Shown here: in pieces, positions 26,259 through 36,414 of the stretch | Layout of the letters: every line of letters starts with the position of its first letter | How positions within the stretch are numbered: position 1 is the first letter of the stretch | Source of the DNA: Saccharothrix syringae | GTDB taxonomy: Bacteria; Actinomycetota; Actinomycetes; Mycobacteriales; Pseudonocardiaceae | Length of the DNA stretch: 64,000 nucleotides | Reading direction: 5' to 3' | NCBI RefSeq assembly: GCF_009498035.1 | Contig: NZ_CP034550.1 | Location: 10,106,001-10,170,000, forward strand | The notes under the pieces: generated by a model | The model's input: the letters and a program-made list of their open reading frames with translations, nothing else | Told to the model about the DNA's origin: nothing | Database searches by the model: none | Translations under genes and position numbers: made by a program

Positions 26259-27761
26259 CTACTCGACCCAGTCGAAAGTCCTGGTCACGGCCTTCTTCCA
26301 CAGGTGGTAGTGCCGCTCGCGCGCCTCCTCGTCCATGGCGGGCTCCCACTGCTTGTCCCGCGCCCAGTTCTGCCGGATGTCGTCCTCGGACTCCCAGAAC
26401 CCGACGGCCAGCCCGGCGGCGTAGGCGGCGCCCAGCGCGGTGGTCTCGTTGACCACCGGCCGGATCACCGGGACGCCCAGGATGTCGGCCTGGAACTGCA
26501 TCAGCAGCTCGTTGACCACCATGCCCCCGTCGACCTTCAGCGAGGTCAGCGCGACGCCCGAGTCCGCGTTCATGGCGTCGATGACCTCGCGGGTCTGGAA
26601 CGCCGTGGCCTCCAGCACCGCCCGCGCCAGGTGCCCCCGGTTGACGTACCGGGTCAGGCCGACGATCGCGCCGCGCGCGTCCGACCGCCAGTAGGGCGCG
26701 AACAGGCCGGAGAACGCGGGCACGAAGTACGCGCCGCCGTTGTCCTCGACGGTGCGCGCGTGCTCCTCGATCTCCGCCGCCGTGGTGATCATGCCGAGGT
26801 TGTCGCGCAGCCACTGCACCAGCGACCCGGTGACCGCGATCGAGCCCTCCAGCGCGTACACGGGCGCCTGCGAGCCGATCTGGTAGCAGACCGTGGTGAG
26901 CAGGCCGTTGTCGCTCATCACCTTCTCCGTGCCGGTGTTGAGCAGCACGAAGTTGCCGGTGCCGTAGGTGTTCTTCGCCTCGCCCGGCGACAGGCACGCC
27001 TGCCCGAACGTGGCCGCCTGCTGGTCGCCGAGGATGCCCGCGATGGGCACGCCGGCCAGCGCGCCGCGCTCCCGGACGTGGCCGTAGGTCTCCGACGACG
27101 AGCGGATCTCCGGCAGCATCGACAGCGGGATGCCCAGGTCGGCGGCGATGCCCTCGTCCCACGACAGCGTGTCGAGGTCCATCAGCAGGGTGCGGGAGGC
27201 GTTGGTGGGGTCGGTGACGTGCACGCCGCCGTCGACGCCGCCGGTCATGTTCCACAGCACCCAGGTGTCCATGTTGCCGAACAGCAGGTCGCCCGCCTCG
27301 GCCTTCTCCCGCGCGCCCTCGACGTTGTCCAGGATCCAGCGGACCTTGGGACCGGAGAAGTAGGTGGCCAGCGGGAGCCCGGTCCTGGCCCGGTACCGCT
27401 CCTGGCCGCCCGACGCGCCCAGCTCCCGGCAGATCCGGTCGGTGCGGGTGTCCTGCCAGACGATCGCGTTGTACACGGGACGGCCGGTGGTGCGGTCCCA
27501 GACCAGCGCGGTCTCGCGCTGGTTGGTGATGCCCACGGCGGCGATGTCCTTGGCGGTCAGGTCGGCCTTGGCCAGCGCGCCCGCCGCCACCTGCCGGGTG
27601 TTGGTCCAGATCTCGTCGGCGTCGTGCTCGACCCACCCCGCCCTGGGGAAGATCTGCTCGTGCTCCTTCTGGTCGACCGAGACCACCCCGCCCGAGTGGT
27701 CGAAGATCATGCACCGGGTGGACGTGGTGCCCTGGTCGATCGCGGCCACGTACTGCGTCAT
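26259..27761 (-). CDS. glpK: Glycerol kinase
   Basis: A 500-residue FGGY-family kinase that phosphorylates glycerol to sn-glycerol 3-phosphate. Motifs: [15 protein letters not shown] at the N-terminus, [43 protein letters not shown] and [18 protein letters not shown]. Length is standard. ATG 27761 is 14 bases after the glpF stop, with AAAGGA upstream, so transport and phosphorylation genes are one operon. glpD is divergent upstream. The operon ends at the terminator shared with lpdA. Confidence 0.95.
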   Translation of the reverse strand: MTQYVAAIDQGTTSTRCMIFDHSGGVVSVDQKEHEQIFPRAGWVEHDADEIWTNTRQVAAGALAKADLTAKDIAAVGITNQRETALVWDRTTGRPVYNAIVWQDTRTDRICRELGASGGQERYRARTGLPLATYFSGPKVRWILDNVEGAREKAEAGDLLFGNMDTWVLWNMTGGVDGGVHVTDPTNASRTLLMDLDTLSWDEGIAADLGIPLSMLPEIRSSSETYGHVRERGALAGVPIAGILGDQQAATFGQACLSPGEAKNTYGTGNFVLLNTGTEKVMSDNGLLTTVCYQIGSQAPVYALEGSIAVTGSLVQWLRDNLGMITTAAEIEEHARTVEDNGGAYFVPAFSGLFAPYWRSDARGAIVGLTRYVNRGHLARAVLEATAFQTREVIDAMNADSGVALTSLKVDGGMVVNELLMQFQADILGVPVIRPVVNETTALGAAYAAGLAVGFWESEDDIRQNWARDKQWEPAMDEEARERHYHLWKKAVTRTFDWVE

Positions 27762-27775
27762 GCCGGCTAGTCCTT

Positions 27776-28516
27776 TCAGACCGGGAGGGTCAGGTAGAGG
27801 AGGGCGGCGAGCGCGCCGCCGACGAGCGGGCCGACCACCGGCACCCAGGCGTAGCCCCACTCGGCGGCGCCCTTGCCGCGGATGGGCAGGACCGCGTACG
27901 CGATGCGCGGCCCGAGGTCGCGGGCGGGGTTGATGGCGTAGCCGGTGGGGCCGCCGAGCGAGTTGCCGATGCCGACGACGACGAACGCCACGCCCGCGTA
28001 GCCGAGCGCCGCGTTGCCGAGCTGCGGCACGCCGTCCGCGGCCTCCTTCGCGCCGGGGCTCAGCAGCACCCAGGCGACCAGCACGAACGTGCCGATCACC
28101 TCGGTGACGACGTTCCAGCCGGCCCGGGGGACGGTCGGGCCGGTGCAGAAGATGCCGCGCGTGCCCGCGGGGTCGTCGTGCGCGTCGAACTGGGCCTTGT
28201 AGGCCAGCCAGGCGAGCACGGCGCCGAGGAACGCGCCGAGGAGCTGGGCGGCGAAGTAGGCCGGCACCTGGCTCCACGGCGTCTTGTCCGCGATCGCCAG
28301 GCCCAGGGTCACCGCCGGGTTGAGGTGCGCGCCGCTGGGTGCGGCGATGCTGGCGCCCGCGAAGACCGCGAACCCCCAGCCGAAGTTGATCAGGAGCCAC
28401 CCGCCCGAGTTGCCGAGCGTGTCCTTCAGCACGACGTTGGCGACGACACCCGCGCCCAGCAGGATCAGGATCGCGGTGCCGAGGGTTTCCCACACGAAGA
28501 TCGAACCGCTGGTCAT
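27776..28516 (-). CDS. glpF: Glycerol facilitator / aquaglyceroporin
   Basis: A 246-residue MIP-family channel with six expected helices and the two NPA loops, HLNPAVT and [10 protein letters not shown]. The Asp after the second NPA (NPARD) is the residue typical of glycerol-conducting members. ATG 28516 is used because the family N-terminus starts there ([17 protein letters not shown]); the frame runs further upstream without homology. GGGGG lies about 7 bases before it. The product feeds glycerol to GlpK, whose gene follows by 14 bases. Confidence 0.93.
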   Translation of the reverse strand: MTSGSIFVWETLGTAILILLGAGVVANVVLKDTLGNSGGWLLINFGWGFAVFAGASIAAPSGAHLNPAVTLGLAIADKTPWSQVPAYFAAQLLGAFLGAVLAWLAYKAQFDAHDDPAGTRGIFCTGPTVPRAGWNVVTEVIGTFVLVAWVLLSPGAKEAADGVPQLGNAALGYAGVAFVVVGIGNSLGGPTGYAINPARDLGPRIAYAVLPIRGKGAAEWGYAWVPVVGPLVGGALAALLYLTLPV

Positions 28517-28713
28517 CAGCCCACCCCCTCGACTTGGCGAGGGAACAGCGCTGTCCGGGTCCGGCGGCGCTGCCCACCCCACACGACGTCCGCCTGACGC
28601 TAGTTCCGCGCTGATCACTTGTCCACGGGTGGCGTACCGACGGGTAACCTGGTCGAGTCAGTACGGGTAGTCGTGGTCGGGCTCCTCGCGCGGTCGACGG
28701 TTGGGGAGGCGTT

Positions 28714-30429
28714 GTGGTTTCGCCCGCTACGGGTCGGCTGGGACCCGACGAGCGCTCGCGGTCCTGGGAGCGCCTGGGCTCCGAGACGTTCGACCTGGTG
28801 ATCGTCGGCGGCGGCGTGGTGGGCGTCGGCGCCGCCCTGGACGCGGCGACGCGCGGGCTGCGGGTCGCCCTGGTCGAGGCGCGCGACCTGGCCTCGGGCA
28901 CCTCGTCGCGGTCCTCGAAGCTGTTCCACGGCGGGCTGCGCTACCTGGAGCAGTTGGAGTTCGGGCTGGTCCGCGAGGCGCTGCGGGAGCGCGAGCTGAT
29001 GCTCACCCGCATCGCGCCGCACCTGGTCAAACCGGTGTCGTTCCTGTACCCGCTGGCGCACCGGCTGTGGGAGCGCCCGTACACCGCGGCCGGCCTGCTG
29101 ATGTACGACACGATGGGCGGCGCGCGGTCGGTGCCCGGCCAGAAGCACCTGACGCGGGCCGGCGCGCTGCGGATGGTGCCCGCGCTCAAGCCGTCGGCGC
29201 TGATCGGCGGCATCCGGTACTACGACGCGCAGGCCGACGACGCCCGGCACACCATGATGGTCGGCCGGACCGCGGCCCACTACGGGGCCGTGGTGCGGAC
29301 CTCCACGCAGGTGGTCGGCTTCCTGCGGGAGGCGGACCGGGTGTCGGGCGTGCGGGTGCGCGACGTGGAGGACGGGCGCGAGGTCGACGTCCGGGCGCAC
29401 GCGGTGGTCAACGCCACCGGGGTGTGGACCGACGAGCTGCAGCGGCTGTCCGGCAGCCGGGGGCGGTTCCGGGTGCGGGCGTCCAAGGGCGTGCACGTCG
29501 TGGTGCCGCGGGACCGGATCGTGGCCGAGTCCGGGCTGATCCTGCGCACCGAGAAGTCGGTGCTGTTCGTGATCCCGTGGCGCAACCACTGGATCGTCGG
29601 CACCACCGACACCGACTGGAACCTGGACCTGGCGCACCCGGCGGCCACCCGCAAGGACATCGACTACGTCCTGGAGCGCGTCAACTCGGTGCTGGCCACG
29701 CCGTTGACGCACGACGACATCGAGGGCGTCTACGCGGGCCTGCGGCCGCTGCTGGCGGGCGAGAGCGAGTCGACGTCGAAGCTGTCGCGGGAGCACGCGG
29801 TGGCCCGGGTGGCGCCGGGCCTGGTGGCGATCGCCGGCGGCAAGTACACGACCTACCGGGTGATGGCCGCGGACGCGGTGGACGCCGCGGCGGTCGACCT
29901 GTCCGGGCGCATCCAGCCGTCGATCACCGACAAGGTGCCGCTGGTGGGCGCGGACGGCTACCACGCGCTGGTCAACCAGGCCGACCAGCTGGCCGCCCGG
30001 TACGGGCTGCACCCCTACCGCGTGCGGCACCTGCTGGACCGGTACGGGTCGCTGGTGCACGAGGTGCTGGGGTCGGCCGACCCGGAGCTGCTCAAGCCGG
30101 TGCCCGCCGCGCCGGACTACCTCCAGGTTGAGGTGGTCTACGCGGCGTCGCACGAGGGCGCGCTGCACCTGGAGGACGTGCTGACCCGGCGGACCCGGAT
30201 CTCGATCGAGTACCCGCACCGGGGCGTGGCGTGCGCGCCCGCGGTGGCCCGGCTGATGGGCGGGGTGCTCGGCTGGGACGAGGCGCGGGTGGACCGCGAG
30301 ATCGCCGTCTACACGGCGCGGGTCGAGGCGGAGCGGGCCTCGCAGGCCGAGCCCGACGACGAGGCGGCGGACGCGGTGCGCTCGGCCGCGCCCGAGGCCC
30401 GGCCCCGGCTCACCGAACCGGTGAGCTGA
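28714..30429 (+). CDS. glpD: Glycerol-3-phosphate dehydrogenase (FAD)
   Basis: A 571-residue membrane-associated flavoenzyme oxidising sn-glycerol 3-phosphate to dihydroxyacetone phosphate and passing electrons to quinone. The FAD motif [20 protein letters not shown] is near residue 30. [13 protein letters not shown] and [17 protein letters not shown] match GlpD, and the C-terminal helical domain is present. GGGGAGG precedes the GTG start. It is divergent from glpF with a 197-base gap that must hold both promoters. An Ala/Glu/Pro-rich tail of about 30 residues extends the usual end. Confidence 0.94.
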   Translation: MVSPATGRLGPDERSRSWERLGSETFDLVIVGGGVVGVGAALDAATRGLRVALVEARDLASGTSSRSSKLFHGGLRYLEQLEFGLVREALRERELMLTRIAPHLVKPVSFLYPLAHRLWERPYTAAGLLMYDTMGGARSVPGQKHLTRAGALRMVPALKPSALIGGIRYYDAQADDARHTMMVGRTAAHYGAVVRTSTQVVGFLREADRVSGVRVRDVEDGREVDVRAHAVVNATGVWTDELQRLSGSRGRFRVRASKGVHVVVPRDRIVAESGLILRTEKSVLFVIPWRNHWIVGTTDTDWNLDLAHPAATRKDIDYVLERVNSVLATPLTHDDIEGVYAGLRPLLAGESESTSKLSREHAVARVAPGLVAIAGGKYTTYRVMAADAVDAAAVDLSGRIQPSITDKVPLVGADGYHALVNQADQLAARYGLHPYRVRHLLDRYGSLVHEVLGSADPELLKPVPAAPDYLQVEVVYAASHEGALHLEDVLTRRTRISIEYPHRGVACAPAVARLMGGVLGWDEARVDREIAVYTARVEAERASQAEPDDEAADAVRSAAPEARPRLTEPVS

Positions 30430-30440
30430 CCGGACCGGTT

Positions 30441-30467
30441 CGTCGACCGCCGGCCGGTCGGTCGACG
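30441..30467. terminator. Hairpin between glpD and the dioxygenase gene
   Basis: CGTCGACCG (30441-30449) pairs with CGGTCGACG (30459-30467) around a 9-base GC-rich loop, 12 bases after the glpD stop. Convergent genes flank it. Confidence 0.55.
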
Positions 30468-30538
30468 GGCGGCGCCCGGCCCGGCCGACGGCCACCGGGA
30501 CCACCCGGTCGGCGAGCCGACCGGCAACGACCCGCCGC

Positions 30539-31243
30539 TCACCCCACCGGCGAACCCACCCGCACCCCCACCAGCGCGCGGCGCAGGTGACGGCGCGGGT
30601 CGCCGAACGCGGTGCGCGAGTGCAGCATCCGCCAGTTGTCCCAGATCAGCAGCCCGTTGGTCTCGACCTTGACCGCCACGTGGTGCCGGGCGAAGAAGCG
30701 CAGCCCCTCGGCCACGTACCGGGCCGACAGCTCGTCGCGGACCCGCAGGTCCAGCGTGCTGAACCGCAGCACCGCGCCGTCGGGGTGGTGCCGCAGCACC
30801 GGCCGCACCACCCCCCGGTCGACCCGCTCCGGGGTCCTCCCGGGGCTCGTGCGCCACTCGTAGGCCGTGCGCGCCAAGCCCTCCCGCTCCTCCGGCGAGA
30901 ACGACGCCAGCAGCGCGTACCCGTCGGCGAGGGTCGTCTCGCCGCCCGGCCCCTCGGCGGCCCGCACCGCCCACAGGGCGACGTAGCGCGGCGGCAGCCC
31001 CGGGAACTCGTACCACTCGGTGTGCGGGCGCAGCTCCCCGGTGTTGTAGGGCGTGACCTCCTCGTCCTCGAACGCGAGGCTCGGCCTGATGTCGCGCACC
31101 AGCTCGCCCGCGTACTGCGGCAGCAGCGGCCCGAGGCGCGCCACCTCCGCCGGGTAGTCGACGTCGTGGTCGGGCGGGGGCACGTAGGCGTACCCCCGGT
31201 CGCGCAGGGACGTGCGCACCAGGTCCGTGTCCAGCAGGGCCAC
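30539..31243 (-). CDS. TauD/TfdA-like Fe(II)/2-oxoglutarate dioxygenase
   Basis: A 234-residue dioxygenase. The iron ligands are visible as the HTEW motif (HxE form of HxD/E) in LRPHTEWYEFPG, and the distal His in RMLHSRTAF, with an Arg near the C-terminus for 2-oxoglutarate. Length suits the TauD/clavaminate-synthase-like group, which includes tailoring enzymes for amino acids and natural products. GGAGG lies 7 bases before the GTG at 31243. It starts 29 bases after the STAND-WD40 gene on the same strand and is probably co-transcribed. The substrate is unknown. Confidence 0.82.
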   Translation of the reverse strand: MALLDTDLVRTSLRDRGYAYVPPPDHDVDYPAEVARLGPLLPQYAGELVRDIRPSLAFEDEEVTPYNTGELRPHTEWYEFPGLPPRYVALWAVRAAEGPGGETTLADGYALLASFSPEEREGLARTAYEWRTSPGRTPERVDRGVVRPVLRHHPDGAVLRFSTLDLRVRDELSARYVAEGLRFFARHHVAVKVETNGLLIWDNWRMLHSRTAFGDPRRHLRRALVGVRVGSPVG

Positions 31244-31272
31244 CGCACTTCCTCCCGGGTAGGCGCCCGCCC

Positions 31273-34200
31273 TCAGGTCGCGGGCGGGATGAACGTGAAC
31301 TGGTAGAGGCCGCCGGAGCTGCCGATGCAGAACGCCTCGCCGTCCGGGAACCACGCCACCGCGTTGGCCCGGCCGTTGGTCCGCATCGCGGCGCTGAGCT
31401 GCCAGGTCACCGACTCCCAGACGCGCACCGCCACCTCGTGGCTGCTGACCGCCAACCACCGGCCGTCCGGGGAGAACGCACAGCCGGACGCGCCCGCCGC
31501 CGAGGTGAGCGCCGCGTCCGCCGACCAGTCGCCGGTGCGCCACACCCGCACCTTCGCGTCGGCGCCGACCGTGGCCAGCCAGGCGCCGTCCGGGGAGAAC
31601 GCGCCGCACGTCGCGCCGCCGCGGTGCGCGACCCACCTGGCCGCGGGCTCCCACGTGCTGGTGTGCCACACCACCACCTCCCCGTCGGCGGCGCCGGTCG
31701 CCAGCCACACGCCGTCGGGCGAGAACAGGCACCACCCGAGGTCGGACCCGGCGGTGGCGACCGCGTGCCCGTCCCGGGCGCCCCAGACCCGCAGCCGCCC
31801 GTCGGCGGCCACCCCGGCCAGCACCGCGCCGTCCGGGGAGAAGGCGCAGGACACGAGCGGTGCGCCGCGCTCCAGCGGCAGCGGCCCGCCCTCCCACGAC
31901 GGTGCCCGCCACTCGTGGGGCACGCCGTCGCCGCCCGCGGTCACCAGGCGCGTGCCGTCCGGGGAGAGCGCGCAGCACGTCACCGCGCCCCGGTGCACGG
32001 CGACCACCTCGCGCCGCACCGGCGCGGAACCCGCCCACACGCACACCACCCCGTCGCCGCCCGCGGCCACCACCCACGCGCCGTCCGGCGACACCAGGCA
32101 GTGCTCGACCGCCCGGTTCTGCTCGTAGCGGCCGCCGCGCCGGCGGTCCGCGGCCAGGTTCCACACCCGCACGCCGTGGTCGTCGCCGGTGGAGGCCACC
32201 CACCGGCCGCCGGGCGCGAACGCGCACGAGGTGACCTGCTCGGTGTGCCCGCGCATCACCACGTCCTCGGCCCACGTCGCGGTGTCCCAGACCCGCATGG
32301 TCCGGTCGGCCCCGGTGGTCACCAGCCGCCCGCCGTCGGGGGCGAACGCGCAGCCGGTGACCCGCCCGGCGTGCGTGGTCAGCACCCGGTCGTCGGCCCA
32401 GGCGCCGGCGCGCCACACGTGGGCGCCCGAGTCGCCGACCGCGACCAGCCAGCGGCCGTCGGGCGAGAACCGGCAGCCGTGCGCCGCGCCGACCCGGCCG
32501 CGCAGCACCGCGGCGTCGGTCCAGTCGGTGTCCCACACCCGCACCGAGCCGTCCGCGCCGGTGGACGCCAGGCGCCTGCCGTCGGGCGAGAAGGCGCAGC
32601 CGGTGACCGCGCCGACGTGGTCCTCCAGCACCACGTGCCCGGTCCAGTCCCCGACCTGCCACACGTGCACCTGGCCGCCGCCCGCGGTGGCCAGCCACCG
32701 GCCGTCCGGCGACCACGCGCAGTCCGCCACCGGCGCGGTGTGCCCGCGCAGCGCCTGGACCTCGCACCAGGTGAGCACGTCCCACACCCGCACCACCCAG
32801 TCCGCGCCCGCGGTCGCGAGCCAGCGGCCGTCGGTGGAGAACGCGCAGCCCAGCACGGGCGCGCCGGAGCCCTTGAGCACCACCTGGCCCACCCACGAGT
32901 CGGTGCGCCACACCTGGACGCCGCCGGCGCCGGTGGTGGCCAGCAGGCGGCCGTCCGGGGACACCGCGCAGCGGGACGTCCCGTCGGTCCGCGCCGGCAG
33001 CACGCGCAGCAGCGCCGGGTCCACGGCCGGGATCGGCCAGCGGTTGGCCACCCGGGCGACGTTGCGCGACAGCCGGGCGGCGAACGCGGCCACCACCTCC
33101 CTCAGCTCGGGCACCGACCCGAGCCTGCTGACCAGCAGGTCGTCGTGCGAGTGCACCGGCTCGACGGGTCCGAGCAGGTGGCCCTTGCGCACCAGCGCGA
33201 GCCGCATGGCGGTCGCCACGGGGTCGTCCACCCGCACCAGGTCCGCCTCCAGCGCGGGCAGGCCCAGCGCCCGGATCTTCTCCGCGCCCCAGCGCAGGTC
33301 GCGCACCAGCCGCCGCAGCTCGTCGGACTGGCCCGCCTCGGTGAGGTGGTAGGCCAGTTGGCGCCGCAGGTAGTCGGCGGCGGGCGGCAGGTTCCACCAC
33401 TCGTCGCCCGGGATCGAGTACACCGCGCGCAGGGACTTGAGGAACGCGGCGTTGACCTCGGCCAGGTCGTCGCCCAGCTCGTGGCGGAGGTGGTCGCGGA
33501 TGACGTCGTGCAGCCCGAGCGCGGCGGCACCGCGCTCGTAGGCCCGGATCAGCGACAGGTCGGCCAGGTCCTCGCACAGCTGCCTGGTCTCGGCCGCGGT
33601 CGTGCCCCACAGCACCGACAGCATGGCCAGCGGGATGTCGGTGTCCTCGGCGAAGATGCCGAGCTGGAGGTAGCAGGTCCGCTGCCGGGGCGTGAGCAGG
33701 CGCAGGCTCGCGGCCACGGTCAGCCGCACGGCGTGGTCGCGGCTCGCGCCCACGCGCACGTCCAGGAACGAGGGCCCCTCGACCTCCAGCTGCCGGGCCA
33801 GCAGCGCCGCCGCGTCGGCCGGTGCCTCGCCCTCGCGGACGTGCCCGAGGATCGCGCCGTTGACCATCGCCAGCAGCAGGGGCCAGTTGCCGGTGACGTG
33901 CAGCAGCCGGTCGGTGGTGCCGGCGGGCAGGTCGGGCAGGCCCCGGGAGAGCAGTTCCAGCGACTCGGCGCCGGCCATCTCGTCGATGCGCAGGGTGCGG
34001 GCGGTGGGCGGCAGGCAGCCGACGTTGCGGGTGGTGACCAGCCTCGTGGTGGCCGAGCCGCCGTAGGAGAACGGCTTGTACTGCTCGGCGGTCCACACGT
34101 CGTCCACCACGAGCAGGACGTTCGCGCGCTCGTCGAGCAGGCGCCCCAGGTGCAGCCCGGCCTGCTCGGGGTCGGAGAACTGCGGCCGCTCCCCGGTCAG

Positions 34201-34683
34201 CTGGGCCGACAGGTCGTTGACGGTGGAGGCCAGCTCGGCGCCGCGGCGCTCCTCGCCGACGGTGGCCCACAGCAGGCCGCCGCCGAACGCCTCCCGCACC
34301 TCCGGCCGCCCGCACACCTGCACGGCCAGCGTGGTCTTGCCGAACCCGCCCGCGCCCTGCAGGGCGGTCAGGCCGATCAGCTCGTGCCGGTCCGACACCA
34401 GCATCCGCACCAGGGCGTTGCGCAGGGCCGGCCGGTCGACCGGCTCGTCGAGCTTGGGCAGCATCCACACCCGCGGCCCGTGCCGGCGGCCCGGTGCCGC
34501 CGCGACACCCGCGCCGACGTATTCGAGAATTACCCACAGGAATCCGAGCAGCAGCACGCCCGCCGCGAGTACCCACCTCGTCGAACCGCTCACCAGGCCA
34601 CCGGTCGCGAGGTTCAGCAGACCCGCGACCACAATGCTGATCGTGACCATGACCGCAGCCCGGACCTGTGGTCTGTCGAACAT
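31273..34683 (-). CDS. Membrane-anchored STAND NTPase (NB-ARC) with 14 WD40 repeats
   Basis: A 1136-residue protein. Two hydrophobic helices (about 9-30 and 36-58) sit at the N-terminus. The NTPase has a P-loop GAGGFGKTT (Lys116), Walker B LLVVDDVW (Asp194-195), LVTTRNV and the plant-NLR-like TGNWPLLLAMVNG. A helical section follows to about 560. The C-terminal half holds 14 WD-type repeats, each near 41 residues and mostly starting CAFSPDGRWLA and ending VRVW, enough for two seven-blade propellers. STAND-WD40 proteins act as ligand-gated signalling or immune switches. No effector domain is fused. ATG 34683 precedes the first helix. Confidence 0.88.
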   Translation of the reverse strand: MFDRPQVRAAVMVTISIVVAGLLNLATGGLVSGSTRWVLAAGVLLLGFLWVILEYVGAGVAAAPGRRHGPRVWMLPKLDEPVDRPALRNALVRMLVSDRHELIGLTALQGAGGFGKTTLAVQVCGRPEVREAFGGGLLWATVGEERRGAELASTVNDLSAQLTGERPQFSDPEQAGLHLGRLLDERANVLLVVDDVWTAEQYKPFSYGGSATTRLVTTRNVGCLPPTARTLRIDEMAGAESLELLSRGLPDLPAGTTDRLLHVTGNWPLLLAMVNGAILGHVREGEAPADAAALLARQLEVEGPSFLDVRVGASRDHAVRLTVAASLRLLTPRQRTCYLQLGIFAEDTDIPLAMLSVLWGTTAAETRQLCEDLADLSLIRAYERGAAALGLHDVIRDHLRHELGDDLAEVNAAFLKSLRAVYSIPGDEWWNLPPAADYLRRQLAYHLTEAGQSDELRRLVRDLRWGAEKIRALGLPALEADLVRVDDPVATAMRLALVRKGHLLGPVEPVHSHDDLLVSRLGSVPELREVVAAFAARLSRNVARVANRWPIPAVDPALLRVLPARTDGTSRCAVSPDGRLLATTGAGGVQVWRTDSWVGQVVLKGSGAPVLGCAFSTDGRWLATAGADWVVRVWDVLTWCEVQALRGHTAPVADCAWSPDGRWLATAGGGQVHVWQVGDWTGHVVLEDHVGAVTGCAFSPDGRRLASTGADGSVRVWDTDWTDAAVLRGRVGAAHGCRFSPDGRWLVAVGDSGAHVWRAGAWADDRVLTTHAGRVTGCAFAPDGGRLVTTGADRTMRVWDTATWAEDVVMRGHTEQVTSCAFAPGGRWVASTGDDHGVRVWNLAADRRRGGRYEQNRAVEHCLVSPDGAWVVAAGGDGVVCVWAGSAPVRREVVAVHRGAVTCCALSPDGTRLVTAGGDGVPHEWRAPSWEGGPLPLERGAPLVSCAFSPDGAVLAGVAADGRLRVWGARDGHAVATAGSDLGWCLFSPDGVWLATGAADGEVVVWHTSTWEPAARWVAHRGGATCGAFSPDGAWLATVGADAKVRVWRTGDWSADAALTSAAGASGCAFSPDGRWLAVSSHEVAVRVWESVTWQLSAAMRTNGRANAVAWFPDGEAFCIGSSGGLYQFTFIPPAT

Positions 34684-35006
34684 GGCGCCATGATGCCGTT
34701 TCCGCCTCCCCCGAACCACAAAGAGACTTAATCGCGACGAGAAGACCCCGGCGACCCACCCGATCGGGTCACAAAAGTGCTCCGCGAGTCGTCCGAAACC
34801 GTAATCGTGCGGTCTGTTACCTTTGTCGCGGGCCAACTATTCGAAGCCGACTCGAATCCGCGCACGCCCGCCCGGACAACACCCGCCGCACCCGGACGAC
34901 CGATCATGACAACCCGCATGACGGACAGACACCCGGACCCCGCCGGGGGTAATTTGGCGGCGGACCGCGCCCGGGCTTTCGCGTCGGCACCCAGCAACGG
35001 GAGGAG
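34684..35006. other. Intergenic region between the STAND gene and ridA
   Basis: These 323 bases separate two divergent genes. The stretch is less GC-rich than its neighbours, notably near 34790-34860, where GGTCTGTTACCTTTGTCG and GAAGCCGACTCGAAT occur. CGGGAGGAG just before 35007 is the ridA ribosome site. No open frame with good codon bias, hairpin or clear operator was found. Confidence 0.5.
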
Positions 35007-35396
35007 ATGTCGACCGTGACGGATGGACACAGCGACGCGGCCGAACCCGCCTTCACCCTCGGGCCGTACTCACCGGCCACCAGGGCGGGCAACCTGGTGT
35101 TCACGTCCGCGCAGTCGGGCGTGGACCCGGCCACGAACGAGGTGCCGCCCGGCGGGTTCGAGGCCGAGTGCCGGCAGGCGTTCGCGAACCTGTCCCGCAC
35201 CCTCAAGGCCGCCGGGGCGGAACTGGCCGAGGTCGTGAAGATGACCGTCCTCTACACCGACCTGTCCTACCTGCCGGTCATCAACGAAATATTCACCGAG
35301 ACCTTCCCCGACACCCCGCCGGCCCGCACCGCCGCGGTGGTGCGGCTGGCCGGCAACCGGCGCATCGCGATCGACGCCATCGCGGCCACCTCCTGA
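35007..35396 (+). CDS. RidA family enamine/imine deaminase
   Basis: A 129-residue RidA/YjgF-like protein that hydrolyses reactive enamine or imine intermediates released by PLP enzymes. Signature parts: GPYSPATRAGNLVFTSAQSG, an interface strand KMTVLYTDLSYLPVINEIF, and PPARTAAVVRLAGNRRIAIDAIA with the conserved Arg. The threonine dehydratase gene that follows by 28 bases makes exactly such intermediates. ATG 35007 sits very close to GGAGG; GTG 35016 is an alternative start with better spacing. Confidence 0.9.
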   Translation: MSTVTDGHSDAAEPAFTLGPYSPATRAGNLVFTSAQSGVDPATNEVPPGGFEAECRQAFANLSRTLKAAGAELAEVVKMTVLYTDLSYLPVINEIFTETFPDTPPARTAAVVRLAGNRRIAIDAIAATS

Positions 35397-35424
35397 CCGG
35401 CACGTCCGAGCGAACGGGAACCCG

Positions 35425-36366
35425 GTGGAACTCATTTCGATCAACGACGTGCGCGAGGCGGCGGCGCGCGTCGCCGCGGTGGTGGTGCGCACCCCCGTGC
35501 TGAAAGGCCCCGGCCGCGATCTCCTGCTCAAACCGGAAAACCTCCAGACCACCGGTTCCTTCAAGATCCGGGGCGCCTACAACGCGGTCGACTCGATGCC
35601 GCCGGAACAGCGCGACCGGGGCGTCATCACCTATTCGTCGGGAAATCACGCGCAGGCGCTGGCCTACGCCGCGCGCAGCCACGGCGTGCACTGCACGGTG
35701 GTCATGCCCGACGACGCGAAACCGGTGAAGGTGGCCGCCACCAGGGCGCTGGGCGCCGACGTGGTGATGGTGCCGCCCGCCGACCGCAAGGCCCACGCCG
35801 AGCGGCTCGCCGCCGAGCGCGGGTTCGCGCTGGTGCCGCCGTTCGACCACCCGCTGGTGATCGCGGGCCAGGGCACGGTCGGCCTGGAGCTGGTGGAGGA
35901 CGTGCCGGACGTCGAGGTGGTGCTGGTGCCCGTGGGCGGCGGCGCGCTGGCCGCCGGGGTGGCCGGCGCGGTCAAGGCGCTGCGCCCGAGCGCGAAGGTC
36001 GTCGGCGTGGAACCGGAGCTGGCCGCCGACGCCGCCGAGGGGCTGCGCGCGGGCGCGCGCGCCGAGTGGCCGATGAGCCGGACGGGCCGCACGATCGCCG
36101 ACGGCCTGCGCACCAACCTGTCCGACCTGACCTTCGCCCACCTGAAGGCGTACCTGGACGACATCGTCACCGTGACCGAGGACGAGCTGCTCGACGCGGT
36201 GCGCACGCTGGCCACCACCACGCACCTCGTGGTCGAGCCCAGCGGTGCGGCCGCGGTCGCCGCGCACCTGAACCACGCCGACGAGCTGCCCGCCGGCCGC
36301 ACGGTGGCCGTGCTGTCCGGCGGCAACGTGGACGGCTCGCTGCTGGCCCGGGTGCTGGCGGGGTGA
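35425..36366 (+). CDS. Threonine/serine dehydratase (PLP fold type II)
   Basis: A 313-residue PLP enzyme. The Schiff-base Lys is in TTGSFKIRGAYNAV, the phosphate loop in VPVGGGALAAGVAGAV, and SSGNHAQALA and LSGGNVDGSLLARVLAG are typical. There is no C-terminal ACT domain, so it matches the short catabolic (TdcB-like) dehydratases or serine racemases rather than feedback-regulated IlvA. It is 28 bases after ridA, which detoxifies its 2-aminoacrylate or 2-aminocrotonate product. A terminator hairpin follows. Confidence 0.88.
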   Translation: MELISINDVREAAARVAAVVVRTPVLKGPGRDLLLKPENLQTTGSFKIRGAYNAVDSMPPEQRDRGVITYSSGNHAQALAYAARSHGVHCTVVMPDDAKPVKVAATRALGADVVMVPPADRKAHAERLAAERGFALVPPFDHPLVIAGQGTVGLELVEDVPDVEVVLVPVGGGALAAGVAGAVKALRPSAKVVGVEPELAADAAEGLRAGARAEWPMSRTGRTIADGLRTNLSDLTFAHLKAYLDDIVTVTEDELLDAVRTLATTTHLVVEPSGAAAVAAHLNHADELPAGRTVAVLSGGNVDGSLLARVLAG

Positions 36367-36374
36367 GGCACGCG

Positions 36375-36407
36375 CCTTCCCGTGCGACCGCGGGCCGCAC
36401 GGGAAGG
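36375..36407. terminator. Bidirectional terminator hairpin
   Basis: CCTTCCCGTGCG (36375-36386) pairs perfectly with CGCACGGGAAGG (36396-36407) around a 9-base loop. It lies between the convergent dehydratase and M20 hydrolase genes. Confidence 0.8.
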
Positions 36408-36414
36408 TGACGCG

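Noticed and set aside
31438..34731. A 1097-codon plus-strand frame opposite the STAND-WD40 gene.
   Set aside because: Its periodic composition mirrors the WD repeats on the other strand, and no domain or start signal supports it.
34684..35006. A small gene between the STAND gene and ridA.
   Set aside because: The open frames (for example 34777-35019) lack codon bias and overlap the ridA ribosome site.
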